From CAVYUC01 sp963783085 (GTDB lineage Bacteria > Bacteroidota > Bacteroidia > Bacteroidales > Prolixibacteraceae), in contig CAWAMJ010000010.1 in assembly GCA_963783085.1 (NCBI GenBank), positions 248,001 to 312,000 of the forward strand: a stretch of 64,000 nt of DNA. The letters are read 5' to 3'. The notes under the pieces were generated by a model. That model was not told where the DNA came from, ran no database searches, and was given only the letters and a program-made list of their open reading frames with translations. The position numbers were made by a program, and so were the translations under genes. This document shows, one piece after another, positions 34,796-44,382 of this stretch (position 1 is its first letter; each line of letters opens with the position of its first letter).

Positions 34796-35167
34796 TTAAT
34801 TTGTTTCAGTGGTTTCATTTTTTGCCGGCTCCTGCATTTCATCCCTGATTTCAATAAGTTGCCGTTTGATTTCCATCAATTGTTCCACGATTTCATAATT
34901 AGTAACGGTGCCTTCGCGGTTGTCTTTCAGTTTTTGCTGCGCGCCTTTTATGGTAAGCCCGCGTACTTTCACCAGGTGATGGATCAATTTCACCTGTTCG
35001 ATGTCTTCCGCTGTAAAAAGCCGGTTTCCTTTTTTGTTTTTTTGCGGTTTCAGCTCGTTAAATGTATTTTCCCAGTACCTGATTTGTGAAGCATTTACAC
35101 CCATCATTTCGGCAACTTCGCCAATGGTATACACCAATTTTTCTATTTTGGGTTTTTTGTAAGGCAC
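34796..35167 (-). CDS. MerR family transcriptional regulator
   Basis: This 123-residue protein has a MerR-type winged helix (YTIGEVAEMMGVNASQIRYW, about residues 14-33). A short coiled-coil tail follows, with no metal-binding Cys. The frame is closed by an in-frame TAA seven bases upstream, so the GTG at 35167 must be the start; homologues begin MPYK in the same way. It lies seven bases after the M23 gene, so these genes form one transcript. Its target is not known. Confidence 0.85.
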   Translation of the reverse strand: MPYKKPKIEKLVYTIGEVAEMMGVNASQIRYWENTFNELKPQKNKKGNRLFTAEDIEQVKLIHHLVKVRGLTIKGAQQKLKDNREGTVTNYEIVEQLMEIKRQLIEIRDEMQEPAKNETTETN

Positions 35168-35173
35168 AAAAAA

Positions 35174-36154
35174 TTAATCGAGAGTTTGACCAATATTCGA
35201 TGAAATAGCAATCATTTTATCGTATTCCTGCGGTGTGAGATCCCGGTAATAATAATAGGTTGGATTTATTGCCCTGCCATTTTTATGCACTTCGTAGTGC
35301 AGGTGCGGCGCGGTTGATCCGCCGGTATTTCCAACGTAGCCGATTACATCGCCGCGTTTGATTTTCTGTCCGCGTTTTACATTGAATGCATTCAGGTGCC
35401 CGTAAATCGTTTCGTATCCGTAATCGTGATCGATTTTTATCATTAGTCCGAAGCCGGACCGCGCCCTTTTTGATCCGCTTACTTCCACTACTTTTCCGTC
35501 GCCGGTGGCATAAACCGGAGTTCCAACGGGAGAGGTAAAATCCATACCATAATGGAATTTACGCACTTTATAAATCGGGTGAATCCGGTAACCCCAGCCG
35601 CTGGCAGTCCGTTTCAAATCTTTATTTGCCACAGGTTGAATCGCCGGAATCGATGCAAGCATTTTTTCTTTGTTCAATGCCATTTCCAGCACTTTATCAT
35701 ACGATTTCGACTGGATGTAAGCTTCCTTGGCAATGACGTCCAGCTTTTTGGCGGTTTCAATTACCAGCTCGGAATTATTGAGGTTTTCGAGGTGCGAATA
35801 TTTGTTGCTGCCGCCGAAACCGGCTTTCCTGACGGATGATGGAATGGGTTCGGCTTCAAAAATCACACGATAAATGTTATCGTCTCTTTGTTCGAGTTCT
35901 TTTAATACACTTTCAATTCGATCCAGATCTTTCGACATTAGCTCATACTGGGTCTGTAACTGCCGGTTTTCTCTTTTTAAAGCTTTTGCATTTGGAGTTT
36001 CATAGTAATTTAAAAAAACAACTACAATAATCAATGCCAGCGCAAGGCTGCTCGAAAAGTAAGTGAAAATCTTAATTAATTTTTCTCTCAACGAAATCCC
36101 TACCCGCTCGTAACTCAGGGTTGCCGGATTAAACTTGTATTTCCTTTTCACCAT
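35174..36154 (-). CDS. M23 family metallopeptidase with N-terminal membrane anchor
   Basis: I take the ATG at 36154 (326 residues); a longer frame to 36193 starts with TTG. The protein has one membrane segment near residues 30-50, then a coiled coil of about 60 residues. The C-terminal peptidase M23 (LytM) domain has FHYGMDFTSPVGTPVYA (HxxxD) and APHLHYEVHKNG (HxH). It should cleave peptidoglycan cross-links or act as an activator in the periplasm. It is divergent from alaS and precedes merR on the same strand. Confidence 0.9.
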   Translation of the reverse strand: MVKRKYKFNPATLSYERVGISLREKLIKIFTYFSSSLALALIIVVVFLNYYETPNAKALKRENRQLQTQYELMSKDLDRIESVLKELEQRDDNIYRVIFEAEPIPSSVRKAGFGGSNKYSHLENLNNSELVIETAKKLDVIAKEAYIQSKSYDKVLEMALNKEKMLASIPAIQPVANKDLKRTASGWGYRIHPIYKVRKFHYGMDFTSPVGTPVYATGDGKVVEVSGSKRARSGFGLMIKIDHDYGYETIYGHLNAFNVKRGQKIKRGDVIGYVGNTGGSTAPHLHYEVHKNGRAINPTYYYYRDLTPQEYDKMIAISSNIGQTLD

Positions 36155-36209
36155 AAATGATGGATAGTTTTTATTTTTTTCGTAACTAAACAAAATTAAT
36201 TAAAACCTA

Positions 36210-36217
36210 TAACTTTG
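36210..36217 (+). promoter_or_regulatory. Possible -7 element before alaS
   Basis: TAACTTTG matches TAnnTTTG, 124 bases before the alaS ATG. No -33 element is present, and the leader would be long. This is a weak call. Confidence 0.3.
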
Positions 36218-36341
36218 CAACGTTTTTGAAAAAATGAATATGTTTTCCGCCGCAAAACTAATGAAATAAGTTTCAGTTGTACCGACGGAATGGCAGGCTT
36301 TAAAATTTTTTAACAAAAATGTTAATAAACAGGATATTAGG

Positions 36342-38960
36342 ATGAAGACATCAAAAGAAATACGTCAGGATTTTCTCTCGTTTTTTACCGAAAAAAAACA
36401 TCATATTGTTAATTCGGCGCCAATGGTTGTGAAAGGCGATCCAACGCTGATGTTTACCAATGCCGGCATGAACCAGTTTAAAGATATTTTTCTGGGAAAT
36501 GAGCCTGTGAAATGGCCGCGGGTTGCCGACACTCAAAAATGCCTGCGTGTTTCAGGAAAGCATAACGATTTGGAAGAAGTCGGCCTCGATACATACCACC
36601 ATACCATGTTCGAAATGCTGGGCAACTGGTCGTTTGGCGACTATTTTAAGAAGGAAGCCATCGATTGGGCCTGGGAATTTTTGGTGACACGAATGGGAAT
36701 TCCTGCTGATCGGCTTTATGCAACGGTTTTTGAAGGAAGCCCGGATGATAGCCTGGAAAGAGACTCGGAAGCAGCCGGTTACTGGGAAAAATACCTGCCA
36801 AAAGACCGTGTACTAAACGGCAGTAAAAAAGATAATTTCTGGGAAATGGGCGACACAGGTCCGTGTGGTCCATGTTCCGAAATTCACGTGGATTTGCGCG
36901 ACGACAACGAACGAAAACAAATTCCCGGCAGCGAACTGGTTAACAAAGACAATCCGCTGGTGATTGAAATCTGGAACCTCGTTTTTATCCAGTTTAACCG
37001 AAAAGCAAACGGCAGCCTCGAAGAACTGCCAAACAAACACGTGGATACCGGAATGGGTTTCGAACGGCTCTGCATGATTTTGCAGGGCGTGAAGTCGAAC
37101 TACGACACGGATATTTTTCAGAATACCATTGCTGAAATTGCAAAAATCAGCGGTTCAAAATATGGCGAAGATGAAAAAACCGACGTCGCCATGCGCGTAA
37201 TTGCCGATCACCTGCGTGCCGTTTCATTTGCCATTGCCGATGGCCAGCTGCCTTCGAATAACAAAGCCGGTTATGTAATCCGCCGGATTCTGCGACGCGC
37301 TGTTCGCTATGGTTATACTTTCCTCGGTTTAAAAGATGCCTTTATTTACCGCCTTGTGGAAGTGCTGAAAAATACCATGGGCGAAGCTTTCCCTGAACTA
37401 AAAAGTCAGCAGCAGTTAATCGGGAAAGTAATTAAGGAAGAAGAAGAATCATTCCTGCGTACACTTTCAACCGGAATTAAATTGCTTGATGATATCGTTG
37501 AAAAAGCAAAAAGCGAAAGCAAAACCGAAATTGAAGGAAAAGATGCTTTTGCACTTTATGATACCTACGGATTTCCGCTGGATTTAACTGAATTGATTGC
37601 CCGCGAAAATGGCTTGAGCGTGGATGTAAATGGTTTCAATGTGGAAATGCAAGCGCAGAAAAACCGTTCGCGGAAAGCTGCACAGCAGGAAACCGAGGAT
37701 TGGGTTGAACTGCATAATATTCAGCAAACACAATTTTTAGGGTATGATACCACCGAAGCCGAAGTGCGTATTTCGCGTTTCCGGAAAGTAAAACAAAAGA
37801 AAAAAAGTTTCTATCAACTGGTTTTTGACCAGACTCCCTTTTACGGGGAATCGGGCGGACAGGCAGGCGATACGGGGTTCATTGAAACCGACGGAAAGCG
37901 AACTACCATTTTCGATACACAGAAAGAAAACAACCTGATCGTTCATTTAACGGAGCAACTTCCGGAAAATCCGGAGGGATATTTTCGGGCGGTGGTAAGC
38001 GGTTCAAAACGGATTCGCACGGCCAACAACCACACGGCAACCCACCTGTTGCATGCTGCGCTGCGCGAAGTTCTCGGGAAACATGTGGAGCAAAAGGGTT
38101 CGCTGGTAAATGCCGATCACCTTCGGTTCGATTTTTCCCATTTTCAAAAAATGACGGACGAAGAAATCGAACAGGTGGAAAAACTGGTAAATATTCGTAT
38201 CCGCGAAAATGCCCCGCTCGAAGAAAAACGGAGAGTGCCCATAGAAGAAGCTCAGGAAATGGGTGCGATGATGCTTTTTGGTGAAAAATATGGCGAATCG
38301 GTCCGGGTCATTAAGTTCGGCGATTCGATTGAATTATGCGGCGGAACACATGTGCAGGCTACCGGGCAAATCGGGCTTTTCAAAATTGTTTCAGAAAGCG
38401 CCATTGCCGCGGGTATCCGGCGAATTGAGGCAATTACCGGCGAGCGTGCCGAAAAATACGTGAACGACCAGTTAAACACATTAAAAGCCATTCGTGAAAC
38501 GGTTAAAGGTTCGAAAGATATCCTTGAAAGCGTGATGAACCTGTTGAAAGAGAACAGTCAGCTTTCCAAACAGATTGATGAGTTTAAACGCGAGAGCAGC
38601 AAAATTGTTAAAGCAAGTTTGAAAAGCAAAGTGCTGCAGGAAAACGGGGTTAACATTATAGCCGATAAAATTGATGTGGACGACGCAGGGATTATAAAAG
38701 ATCTGGCTTTTCAGTTGAAGGGCGAAGTGGAAAACCTTTTCCTTGTGCTCGGCGCCGAAATTAGTGGAAAACCCAACTTAACCATAATGATTTCGGAAAA
38801 CCTGGTGAATGAAAAAGGGCTGAATGCCGGAAAGATTGTGCGGGAAGCAGGCAAAGCAATTAAAGGCGGCGGCGGTGGCCAGGCATTTTATGCCACCGCA
38901 GGTGGAAAAGATGTATCTGGAATGGATGCTGCCATTGAAAAAGCGCTCTCGTTTCTTTAA
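36342..38960 (+). CDS. alaS: Alanine--tRNA ligase
   Basis: The 872-residue protein is alanyl-tRNA synthetase at its usual length. Class II motifs are at the N terminus (TFTNAGMNQF-type block, GNWSFGDYFKKEAI and TGMGFERL). The editing domain has HTATHLLHAALREVLG near residue 570 and CGGTHV near 665. A C-Ala domain ends in GGGGGQAFYATAGG. It charges tRNA-Ala in the cytoplasm. A strong terminator follows at 38975. Confidence 0.96.
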   Translation: MKTSKEIRQDFLSFFTEKKHHIVNSAPMVVKGDPTLMFTNAGMNQFKDIFLGNEPVKWPRVADTQKCLRVSGKHNDLEEVGLDTYHHTMFEMLGNWSFGDYFKKEAIDWAWEFLVTRMGIPADRLYATVFEGSPDDSLERDSEAAGYWEKYLPKDRVLNGSKKDNFWEMGDTGPCGPCSEIHVDLRDDNERKQIPGSELVNKDNPLVIEIWNLVFIQFNRKANGSLEELPNKHVDTGMGFERLCMILQGVKSNYDTDIFQNTIAEIAKISGSKYGEDEKTDVAMRVIADHLRAVSFAIADGQLPSNNKAGYVIRRILRRAVRYGYTFLGLKDAFIYRLVEVLKNTMGEAFPELKSQQQLIGKVIKEEEESFLRTLSTGIKLLDDIVEKAKSESKTEIEGKDAFALYDTYGFPLDLTELIARENGLSVDVNGFNVEMQAQKNRSRKAAQQETEDWVELHNIQQTQFLGYDTTEAEVRISRFRKVKQKKKSFYQLVFDQTPFYGESGGQAGDTGFIETDGKRTTIFDTQKENNLIVHLTEQLPENPEGYFRAVVSGSKRIRTANNHTATHLLHAALREVLGKHVEQKGSLVNADHLRFDFSHFQKMTDEEIEQVEKLVNIRIRENAPLEEKRRVPIEEAQEMGAMMLFGEKYGESVRVIKFGDSIELCGGTHVQATGQIGLFKIVSESAIAAGIRRIEAITGERAEKYVNDQLNTLKAIRETVKGSKDILESVMNLLKENSQLSKQIDEFKRESSKIVKASLKSKVLQENGVNIIADKIDVDDAGIIKDLAFQLKGEVENLFLVLGAEISGKPNLTIMISENLVNEKGLNAGKIVREAGKAIKGGGGGQAFYATAGGKDVSGMDAAIEKALSFL

Positions 38961-38974
38961 ATCAAATTATAAAA

Positions 38975-38998
38975 GCCCGGAACGTTCCGGGTTTTTTT
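38975..38998 (+). terminator. Terminator of alaS
   Basis: CCCGGAAC and GTTCCGGG form a perfect 8-base stem with no unpaired loop beyond the centre, followed by seven T. It lies 15 bases past the alaS stop codon. Confidence 0.85.
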
Positions 38999-39191
38999 GT
39001 TGTTTTCAATCATCGTTAACCACTGCGGCAAATAGTTTTCACCGAATTTTTATTCTCAACCGAAATCACTGCAATTTGATTATGAATGCTTTGGTAGCGG
39101 CACCGCAGTTCTTTTGAAACTTTCCAAACCTTTCCAACTTGGAATTGTTCTAAATAAGCATTATTTTTCAGCGCTGCAAAATCTACAAAAA

Positions 39192-42100
39192 ATGAGAAAA
39201 ATTTATTCTTTTATAACATCTGTGCCTTTTATGGCTTTTTTACTGCTAACACTCGCTTTTTCAATGGCCATTGCCACATTTGTGGAGAGCAAATACGGAA
39301 CACCTGTGGCACAGGCGCTTATTTACAAACGGTTTTGGTTTGAACTGATTTGGGCGCTGCTTGCGGTCAACCTCATTAATAACCTGGTAAAATACCGGTT
39401 ATTGACCAAACGCCGGTTTACAATCGGGATTTTTCATTTGTCTTTCCTGGTTATTTTATTGGGTGCCGCCATCACGCGCTACATCAGTTACGAGGGAATG
39501 ATGCACATTCGCGAAAACCAAAGCAGCAATTACATTCTGTCTTCGTCTGATTATTTCTACGCCGGAATCGGCAATCAGGAAAAAGAAAAGGAGGTGCTGT
39601 TTTCGGAATTCACACCGCGGCGGTTTTCTGCCAGTTTCGATGTAAACGGACAACAGGTGAAGGTAAAGTCAGTGGGCTACATTGCCGATGCCGAACGCCG
39701 TGCTATTCCTGCAGAACAGGGTAAAGCGGTTATCGATTTTGTGTTTTCATCGCCCGCGCAGCAGGGAATGCAGTCGTTCATGTTTACCAAAGGCGAAATT
39801 TTAAAAAATCCAGGCTTTTCAGCAGGGTTCGAATCGGATGAAAATCCCGGCATTTTATTTTTTTCCAAAGACGAAAAATTGTACCTGGTTTCCGACCGGA
39901 CACTGGAAGAGACGACAATGGCAACGCAGGAAACTGTTCGTTTTGATGCAGGTGATACCATTCCCGTAAAACCGATGTTTTTGTACGGTTATAACGATTA
40001 CCGGTTTTTAATACGGAATTTTTATCCCAGCGCCGGCTTTACTGCGGTCAAAAGTTCGATGGAAACCGGAGAAGATGTGGTTTTCCTTGATGTTTCAGCC
40101 GGCGGACAGGAACAAACTGTAACTGTTTTCGGACATAGCAAAGTAGCTCCCGATACAGTAACCGTTAACGTTGCCGGCGAGAAACTTAAATTGGCCTATG
40201 GAGCAAAAAAAATCCAGGTGCCGTTTCAACTTTACCTTGAAGATTTTCAATTGGAACGCTATCCCGGCTCACAATCTCCATCTTCGTTTGCGTCGGAAGT
40301 TGTACTAATCGACAAAAATGAAAACGTGGAACGACATGTACGGATATTCATGAATAATACATTAATGTACAAGGGATACAAATTTTTTCAGTCGTCGTAT
40401 GACCAGGACGAGCAGGGGACAGTTCTCTCAGTAAATCACGATGTTTGGGGAACGTGGATAACTTATTTAGGATATGCGCTGCTGATTATCGGCATCATTT
40501 TATCGTTGCTGAACCCAAATTCCTATTTTGTTTATTTGGCTAAAAAACTGAAACAAACGGTTCCGAAAGCGGCTGTAATATTATTGTTGTCTGGCTTCTG
40601 TGCAGTTTCTTCTTCGGCGCAGAACGGGCAGAATGCCGGAATTCCTGACATTAACGATCAGTTAGCCAAAGAATTTAGCCAATTATGGGTACAGGGAGTC
40701 GATGGACGAATTGAACCGGTTTCGACCCTTTCGAGTGAAATTGTACGGAAAATCAGCCGCAAGTCATCGTTGTACGGCATGTCGCCTGATGAAGTGGTGC
40801 TGAGCATGATGACCTATCCCGATGTTTGGCAGACATTGCCTGTGGTGCGTGTATCTGACGAAACTGTTGCCTCAGAACTTGGAATATCAGGGAAATACAT
40901 GGCCTTCCGGCATTTGTTTGATCAGAACGGAAATTACAGAATTGCCGACCGTGTTCAGGCTGCATTCGCCAAAGCACCGGCCTTTCGTACCCGTATCGAA
41001 AAAGAATACATCAACCTCGACGAGCGGGTGAATATCGCTTTTATGGTATTTCGTGGAACAATGTTTAACCTTTTCCCGCGTGACACCAGGGAAGCTCCAT
41101 GGTATTCGCCCGGTGAAACAGCTGTTGAATATACAGGCGGCGATTCAATTTTCGTGAAAAGCGGATTCAACCTTTTCCTGCAAAATGTTGCACAAGGACA
41201 AACTTCGCAGGCGGGCCAGATATTGCAGGCTGTTAAAAGTTTTCAGGTTAAATACGGCGGAAATTTAATTCCGTCGGAGCGAAAAATGAACATCGAAATT
41301 CTGTACAATAAAATAAATCCTTTTAAACGGATTTTTCCCCTTTACCTGTTGTTCGGCTTTTTGCTGTTGCTGGTTCTTTTTGTGAATATTTTCAGGCAAA
41401 AGCAGTTGCCTAAGTTTTTAAGAATAACTTTTGCCGGGATTGTTGCATTGTTGTTCGTGGTCCATACTGCCGGATTGATTGCGCGCTGGTATATCTCTGG
41501 GCACGCCCCGTGGAGTAACGGTTACGAATCGGTGGTATATGTAGCCTGGGCAGTGATGCTGGCGGGTTTGATTTTTGGCCGCAAATACCCGATGGTAATC
41601 GGCACCGCAGCATTTTTATCGGGAATAGCATTGTTTGTAGCGCATTTAAGTTGGATGAACCCCGAGGTAACCAACCTTGTGCCGGTATTGAAATCTTACT
41701 GGCTGGCCATTCATGTTGCAATTATTACAGCCAGTTACGGCTTTTTAGGCTTGAGCGCTTTTCTCGGAATTATGGGGCTGGTCCTGATGATTCTACGTAC
41801 CAAATCGAACAACCACAAAGTTGCCGGGTTCATCGATCAGGTGACAACCATCAACGAAATGTCGGCAACAGTTGGGCTTTATTTTCTTACGGTTGGGACT
41901 TTTCTCGGCGGTGTTTGGGCCAATGAAAGCTGGGGACGCTACTGGGGCTGGGATCCGAAAGAAACCTGGGCGCTGATTACTGTGGTTATCTATTCATTTA
42001 TCGTTCATATGCGGCTCATCCCGTCACTGCGGGGAGTTTTTAATTATACGGTAGCTTCCGTTTTCGGCTTTGCATCGGTAATGATGACCTATTTTGGCGT

Positions 42101-42257
42101 GAATTATTTTCTTGCCGGTTTGCATTCCTATGGAAAAGGCGTGGCAAACGGAATTCATCCGGCCTTACCTGTTAGTTTTATCGTAATCTTCGGGTTGATT
42201 GTCTGGGCCTATGTAAAAGATGTTCAGTTTGAGAAAGAGAGGCAGGTGAGTATTTGA
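39192..42257 (+). CDS. Fused ResB-CcsA cytochrome c biogenesis protein
   Basis: Starting at ATG 39192 (MRKIYSFITSVPFMAF), the protein has 1021 residues; a TTG at 39114 opens the frame but is not needed. The N-terminal half is ResB-like with four membrane spans and a long periplasmic part. The C-terminal half is CcsA-like with the tryptophan-rich haem motif WANESWGRYWGWDPKETWA near residue 910 and conserved His residues in membrane spans. This is the system II haem lyase that attaches haem to c-type cytochromes in the periplasm. Confidence 0.92.
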   Translation: MRKIYSFITSVPFMAFLLLTLAFSMAIATFVESKYGTPVAQALIYKRFWFELIWALLAVNLINNLVKYRLLTKRRFTIGIFHLSFLVILLGAAITRYISYEGMMHIRENQSSNYILSSSDYFYAGIGNQEKEKEVLFSEFTPRRFSASFDVNGQQVKVKSVGYIADAERRAIPAEQGKAVIDFVFSSPAQQGMQSFMFTKGEILKNPGFSAGFESDENPGILFFSKDEKLYLVSDRTLEETTMATQETVRFDAGDTIPVKPMFLYGYNDYRFLIRNFYPSAGFTAVKSSMETGEDVVFLDVSAGGQEQTVTVFGHSKVAPDTVTVNVAGEKLKLAYGAKKIQVPFQLYLEDFQLERYPGSQSPSSFASEVVLIDKNENVERHVRIFMNNTLMYKGYKFFQSSYDQDEQGTVLSVNHDVWGTWITYLGYALLIIGIILSLLNPNSYFVYLAKKLKQTVPKAAVILLLSGFCAVSSSAQNGQNAGIPDINDQLAKEFSQLWVQGVDGRIEPVSTLSSEIVRKISRKSSLYGMSPDEVVLSMMTYPDVWQTLPVVRVSDETVASELGISGKYMAFRHLFDQNGNYRIADRVQAAFAKAPAFRTRIEKEYINLDERVNIAFMVFRGTMFNLFPRDTREAPWYSPGETAVEYTGGDSIFVKSGFNLFLQNVAQGQTSQAGQILQAVKSFQVKYGGNLIPSERKMNIEILYNKINPFKRIFPLYLLFGFLLLLVLFVNIFRQKQLPKFLRITFAGIVALLFVVHTAGLIARWYISGHAPWSNGYESVVYVAWAVMLAGLIFGRKYPMVIGTAAFLSGIALFVAHLSWMNPEVTNLVPVLKSYWLAIHVAIITASYGFLGLSAFLGIMGLVLMILRTKSNNHKVAGFIDQVTTINEMSATVGLYFLTVGTFLGGVWANESWGRYWGWDPKETWALITVVIYSFIVHMRLIPSLRGVFNYTVASVFGFASVMMTYFGVNYFLAGLHSYGKGVANGIHPALPVSFIVIFGLIVWAYVKDVQFEKERQVSI

Positions 42258-42445
42258 AATTTTCTAAAAAAACCTTGTTCAGTAAAACATAATATTTAAT
42301 TTTTGGAACTTTAGGTTCTTTAAGTCGAATAGGCCTGGGATAGTCTATTGATTGCCAGTATTTTGTAGTTATTTGTATTGAATCTAAATAATAACGCAAT
42401 CACTTTCAAACTTTGATTTAAAAAAAAGCCGGATCGAAAAACCAT

Positions 42446-42453
42446 TATATTTG
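42446..42453 (+). promoter_or_regulatory. Promoter -7 element before the acyl-CoA ligase gene
   Basis: TATATTTG matches TAnnTTTG, 27 bases before the ATG at 42480. The only upstream TTTG is 30 bases away, too far for a normal -33 element. Confidence 0.45.
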
Positions 42454-42479
42454 ACCGTTTTAGATTAAAAAAGCAGAAC

Positions 42480-44267
42480 ATGGGAACAGAAGTCACCCGC
42501 ACTTTCGATATTTTAAAACGGTATCAGGTAGAATTTCCACGAAAAGATGCACTTGGAGGAAAAACCAACGGGAGTTGGTACACCTATTCCACGGAAGAAT
42601 ACGTCATAAAATCGCATCAGTTTGCCATGGGATTGATGGCGCTGGGCTTTGAAAAAGGGGATAAAATTGCCACAGTAACCACCAATCGTCCCGAATGGAA
42701 TTTCGCCGATATGGGAATTGCAATGGTTGGCGCAGTCCACGTTCCGCTTTATCCGAATATTGGCGAGGATGAGTATAAATACATCCTCGGGCATTCCGAA
42801 GCCAGGTTGCTCATCGTTGGCGACAATAAACTGTTTGAAAAGCTGAATCCGCTGGCGGGGCAAATTTCCACCATCGAAGGAGTCTATTCCTTCGAAGAAA
42901 TACAAGGTGTAAAAAATTATGCTGAAATTCTCAAACTGGGAGAGTCGAAAAAAACGGAACTGGAACCAAAATTAGATACATTAAAAGATTCAATCGAACC
43001 TGAAGATTTGGCAACAATTATCTACACTTCCGGAACTACCGGCATTCCCAAAGGAGTGATGCTGACGCAAAAAAACCTGGTTTCCAATTTTGTATCACAT
43101 TCCAAAATGCATAATTTGGGGAAAGACCATCATGTTATCAGTTTTCTGCCGCTTTGCCACGTTTACGAACGCAGCGTAAATTATCATTTCCAATATAAGG
43201 GAATGGGCGTTTATTACGTTGGAAATTTAGCACAAATTGTAGCGGCTATTAAGGAAATTAAACCGCACATGTTTAATTCTGTTCCGCGTTTACTTGAAAA
43301 AGTTTATGACGGGTTTGTTGCTAAAGGCCAGGAACTTTCGGGCATCAAAAAAGCGCTTTACTTTTGGGCGCTGCGGCTTACGCAACATTTCGAATACAAC
43401 AAAGTTTACGGCCCTGTTTTAAGCCGCAAAATTAAACTTGCCGATAAATTGATCTACTCAAAATGGCGCGAAGCGCTGGGCGGAAATATTGTTTATGTAG
43501 TTTCGGGAGGCGCGGCCCTGCAGCCACGGATTGCCAGGGTTTTGGGAATGGCCGGTATGTACAACCTCGAGGGCTACGGATTAACGGAAACTTCGCCGGT
43601 AATTGCGGTAAATAACCCTGCAACCGGTGAAATGAAAATTGGCACTGTAGGTCCTGTTCTGGAAGGTTTCGAGGTAAAAATAGCCGCCGACGGTGAAATT
43701 TTGTGCAAAGGCCCCGGCGTAATGATAGGATATTACAAAGCGCCGGAATTAACTGCCGAAGTAATTGATGAAAACGGCTGGTTCCACACCGGCGACATCG
43801 GAGTTTTTGAAGATGAAAAGTACCTGAAAATCACCGATCGGAAAAAAGAAATCTTTAAGCTTTCGGGTGGAAAATACATTGCCCCGCAAATGATTGAAAA
43901 CAAACTAAAAACTTCGAACCTGATTGAACAGGTGATGGTGATTGGCGCCAATGAGAAATTTGCCAGCGCGCTTATTTCTCCAAATTTTCCATTGCTGCAC
44001 GACTGGTGCGCCGAGCATAAAATCCATTACGAAAACAACGAAGAACTGATACAGGTTCCAAAGGTGATCGATAAAATACGGGCCGAGGTGAATGAAATTA
44101 ACAAAACACTGGGCACGCACGAACAAATCAACCGCATCCGGCTGGTTTGCGAAGAATGGAGCCCAGCCACCGGTGAACTCTCGCCAACATTAAAACTGCG
44201 GCGCAATGCTGTGGCTGTAAAATACCAGCACCTTATTAATGATATTTATTCCGTAGGAAAAAACTAA
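42480..44267 (+). CDS. Long-chain acyl-CoA ligase (AMP-forming)
   Basis: The 595-residue protein is an adenylate-forming enzyme. The P-loop TIIYTSGTTGIPKGVML lies near residue 178 and YGLTETSPV near 364. GWFHTGDIG and KITDRKKEIFKLSGGKYIAPQ form the C-terminal domain with the catalytic Lys region. Length and motifs match long-chain fatty acid CoA ligases, which activate free fatty acids at the membrane. It is a single gene with its own promoter and terminator. Confidence 0.93.
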   Translation: MGTEVTRTFDILKRYQVEFPRKDALGGKTNGSWYTYSTEEYVIKSHQFAMGLMALGFEKGDKIATVTTNRPEWNFADMGIAMVGAVHVPLYPNIGEDEYKYILGHSEARLLIVGDNKLFEKLNPLAGQISTIEGVYSFEEIQGVKNYAEILKLGESKKTELEPKLDTLKDSIEPEDLATIIYTSGTTGIPKGVMLTQKNLVSNFVSHSKMHNLGKDHHVISFLPLCHVYERSVNYHFQYKGMGVYYVGNLAQIVAAIKEIKPHMFNSVPRLLEKVYDGFVAKGQELSGIKKALYFWALRLTQHFEYNKVYGPVLSRKIKLADKLIYSKWREALGGNIVYVVSGGAALQPRIARVLGMAGMYNLEGYGLTETSPVIAVNNPATGEMKIGTVGPVLEGFEVKIAADGEILCKGPGVMIGYYKAPELTAEVIDENGWFHTGDIGVFEDEKYLKITDRKKEIFKLSGGKYIAPQMIENKLKTSNLIEQVMVIGANEKFASALISPNFPLLHDWCAEHKIHYENNEELIQVPKVIDKIRAEVNEINKTLGTHEQINRIRLVCEEWSPATGELSPTLKLRRNAVAVKYQHLINDIYSVGKN

Positions 44268-44295
44268 ACTACTTCATATAATTTGATTTCACAGG

Positions 44296-44326
44296 ACCGT
44301 CCTTCTTTAAAGGGACGGTTTTTTTG
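44296..44326 (+). terminator. Terminator of the acyl-CoA ligase gene
   Basis: ACCGTCC (44296-44302) pairs with GGACGGT across a loop of about 10 bases, followed by a T run. It lies 30 bases past the stop. Confidence 0.8.
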
Positions 44327-44382
44327 TAACTAAAAAACTTTTTTATCGTCAAATCGCGTAAACAAAATTAAAGTTTCACACG

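Noticed and set aside
39114..39191. N-terminal extension of the ResB-CcsA fusion
   Set aside because: It begins with TTG and would precede the first membrane span with unrelated sequence; MRKIYSFITS at 39192 is the natural start.
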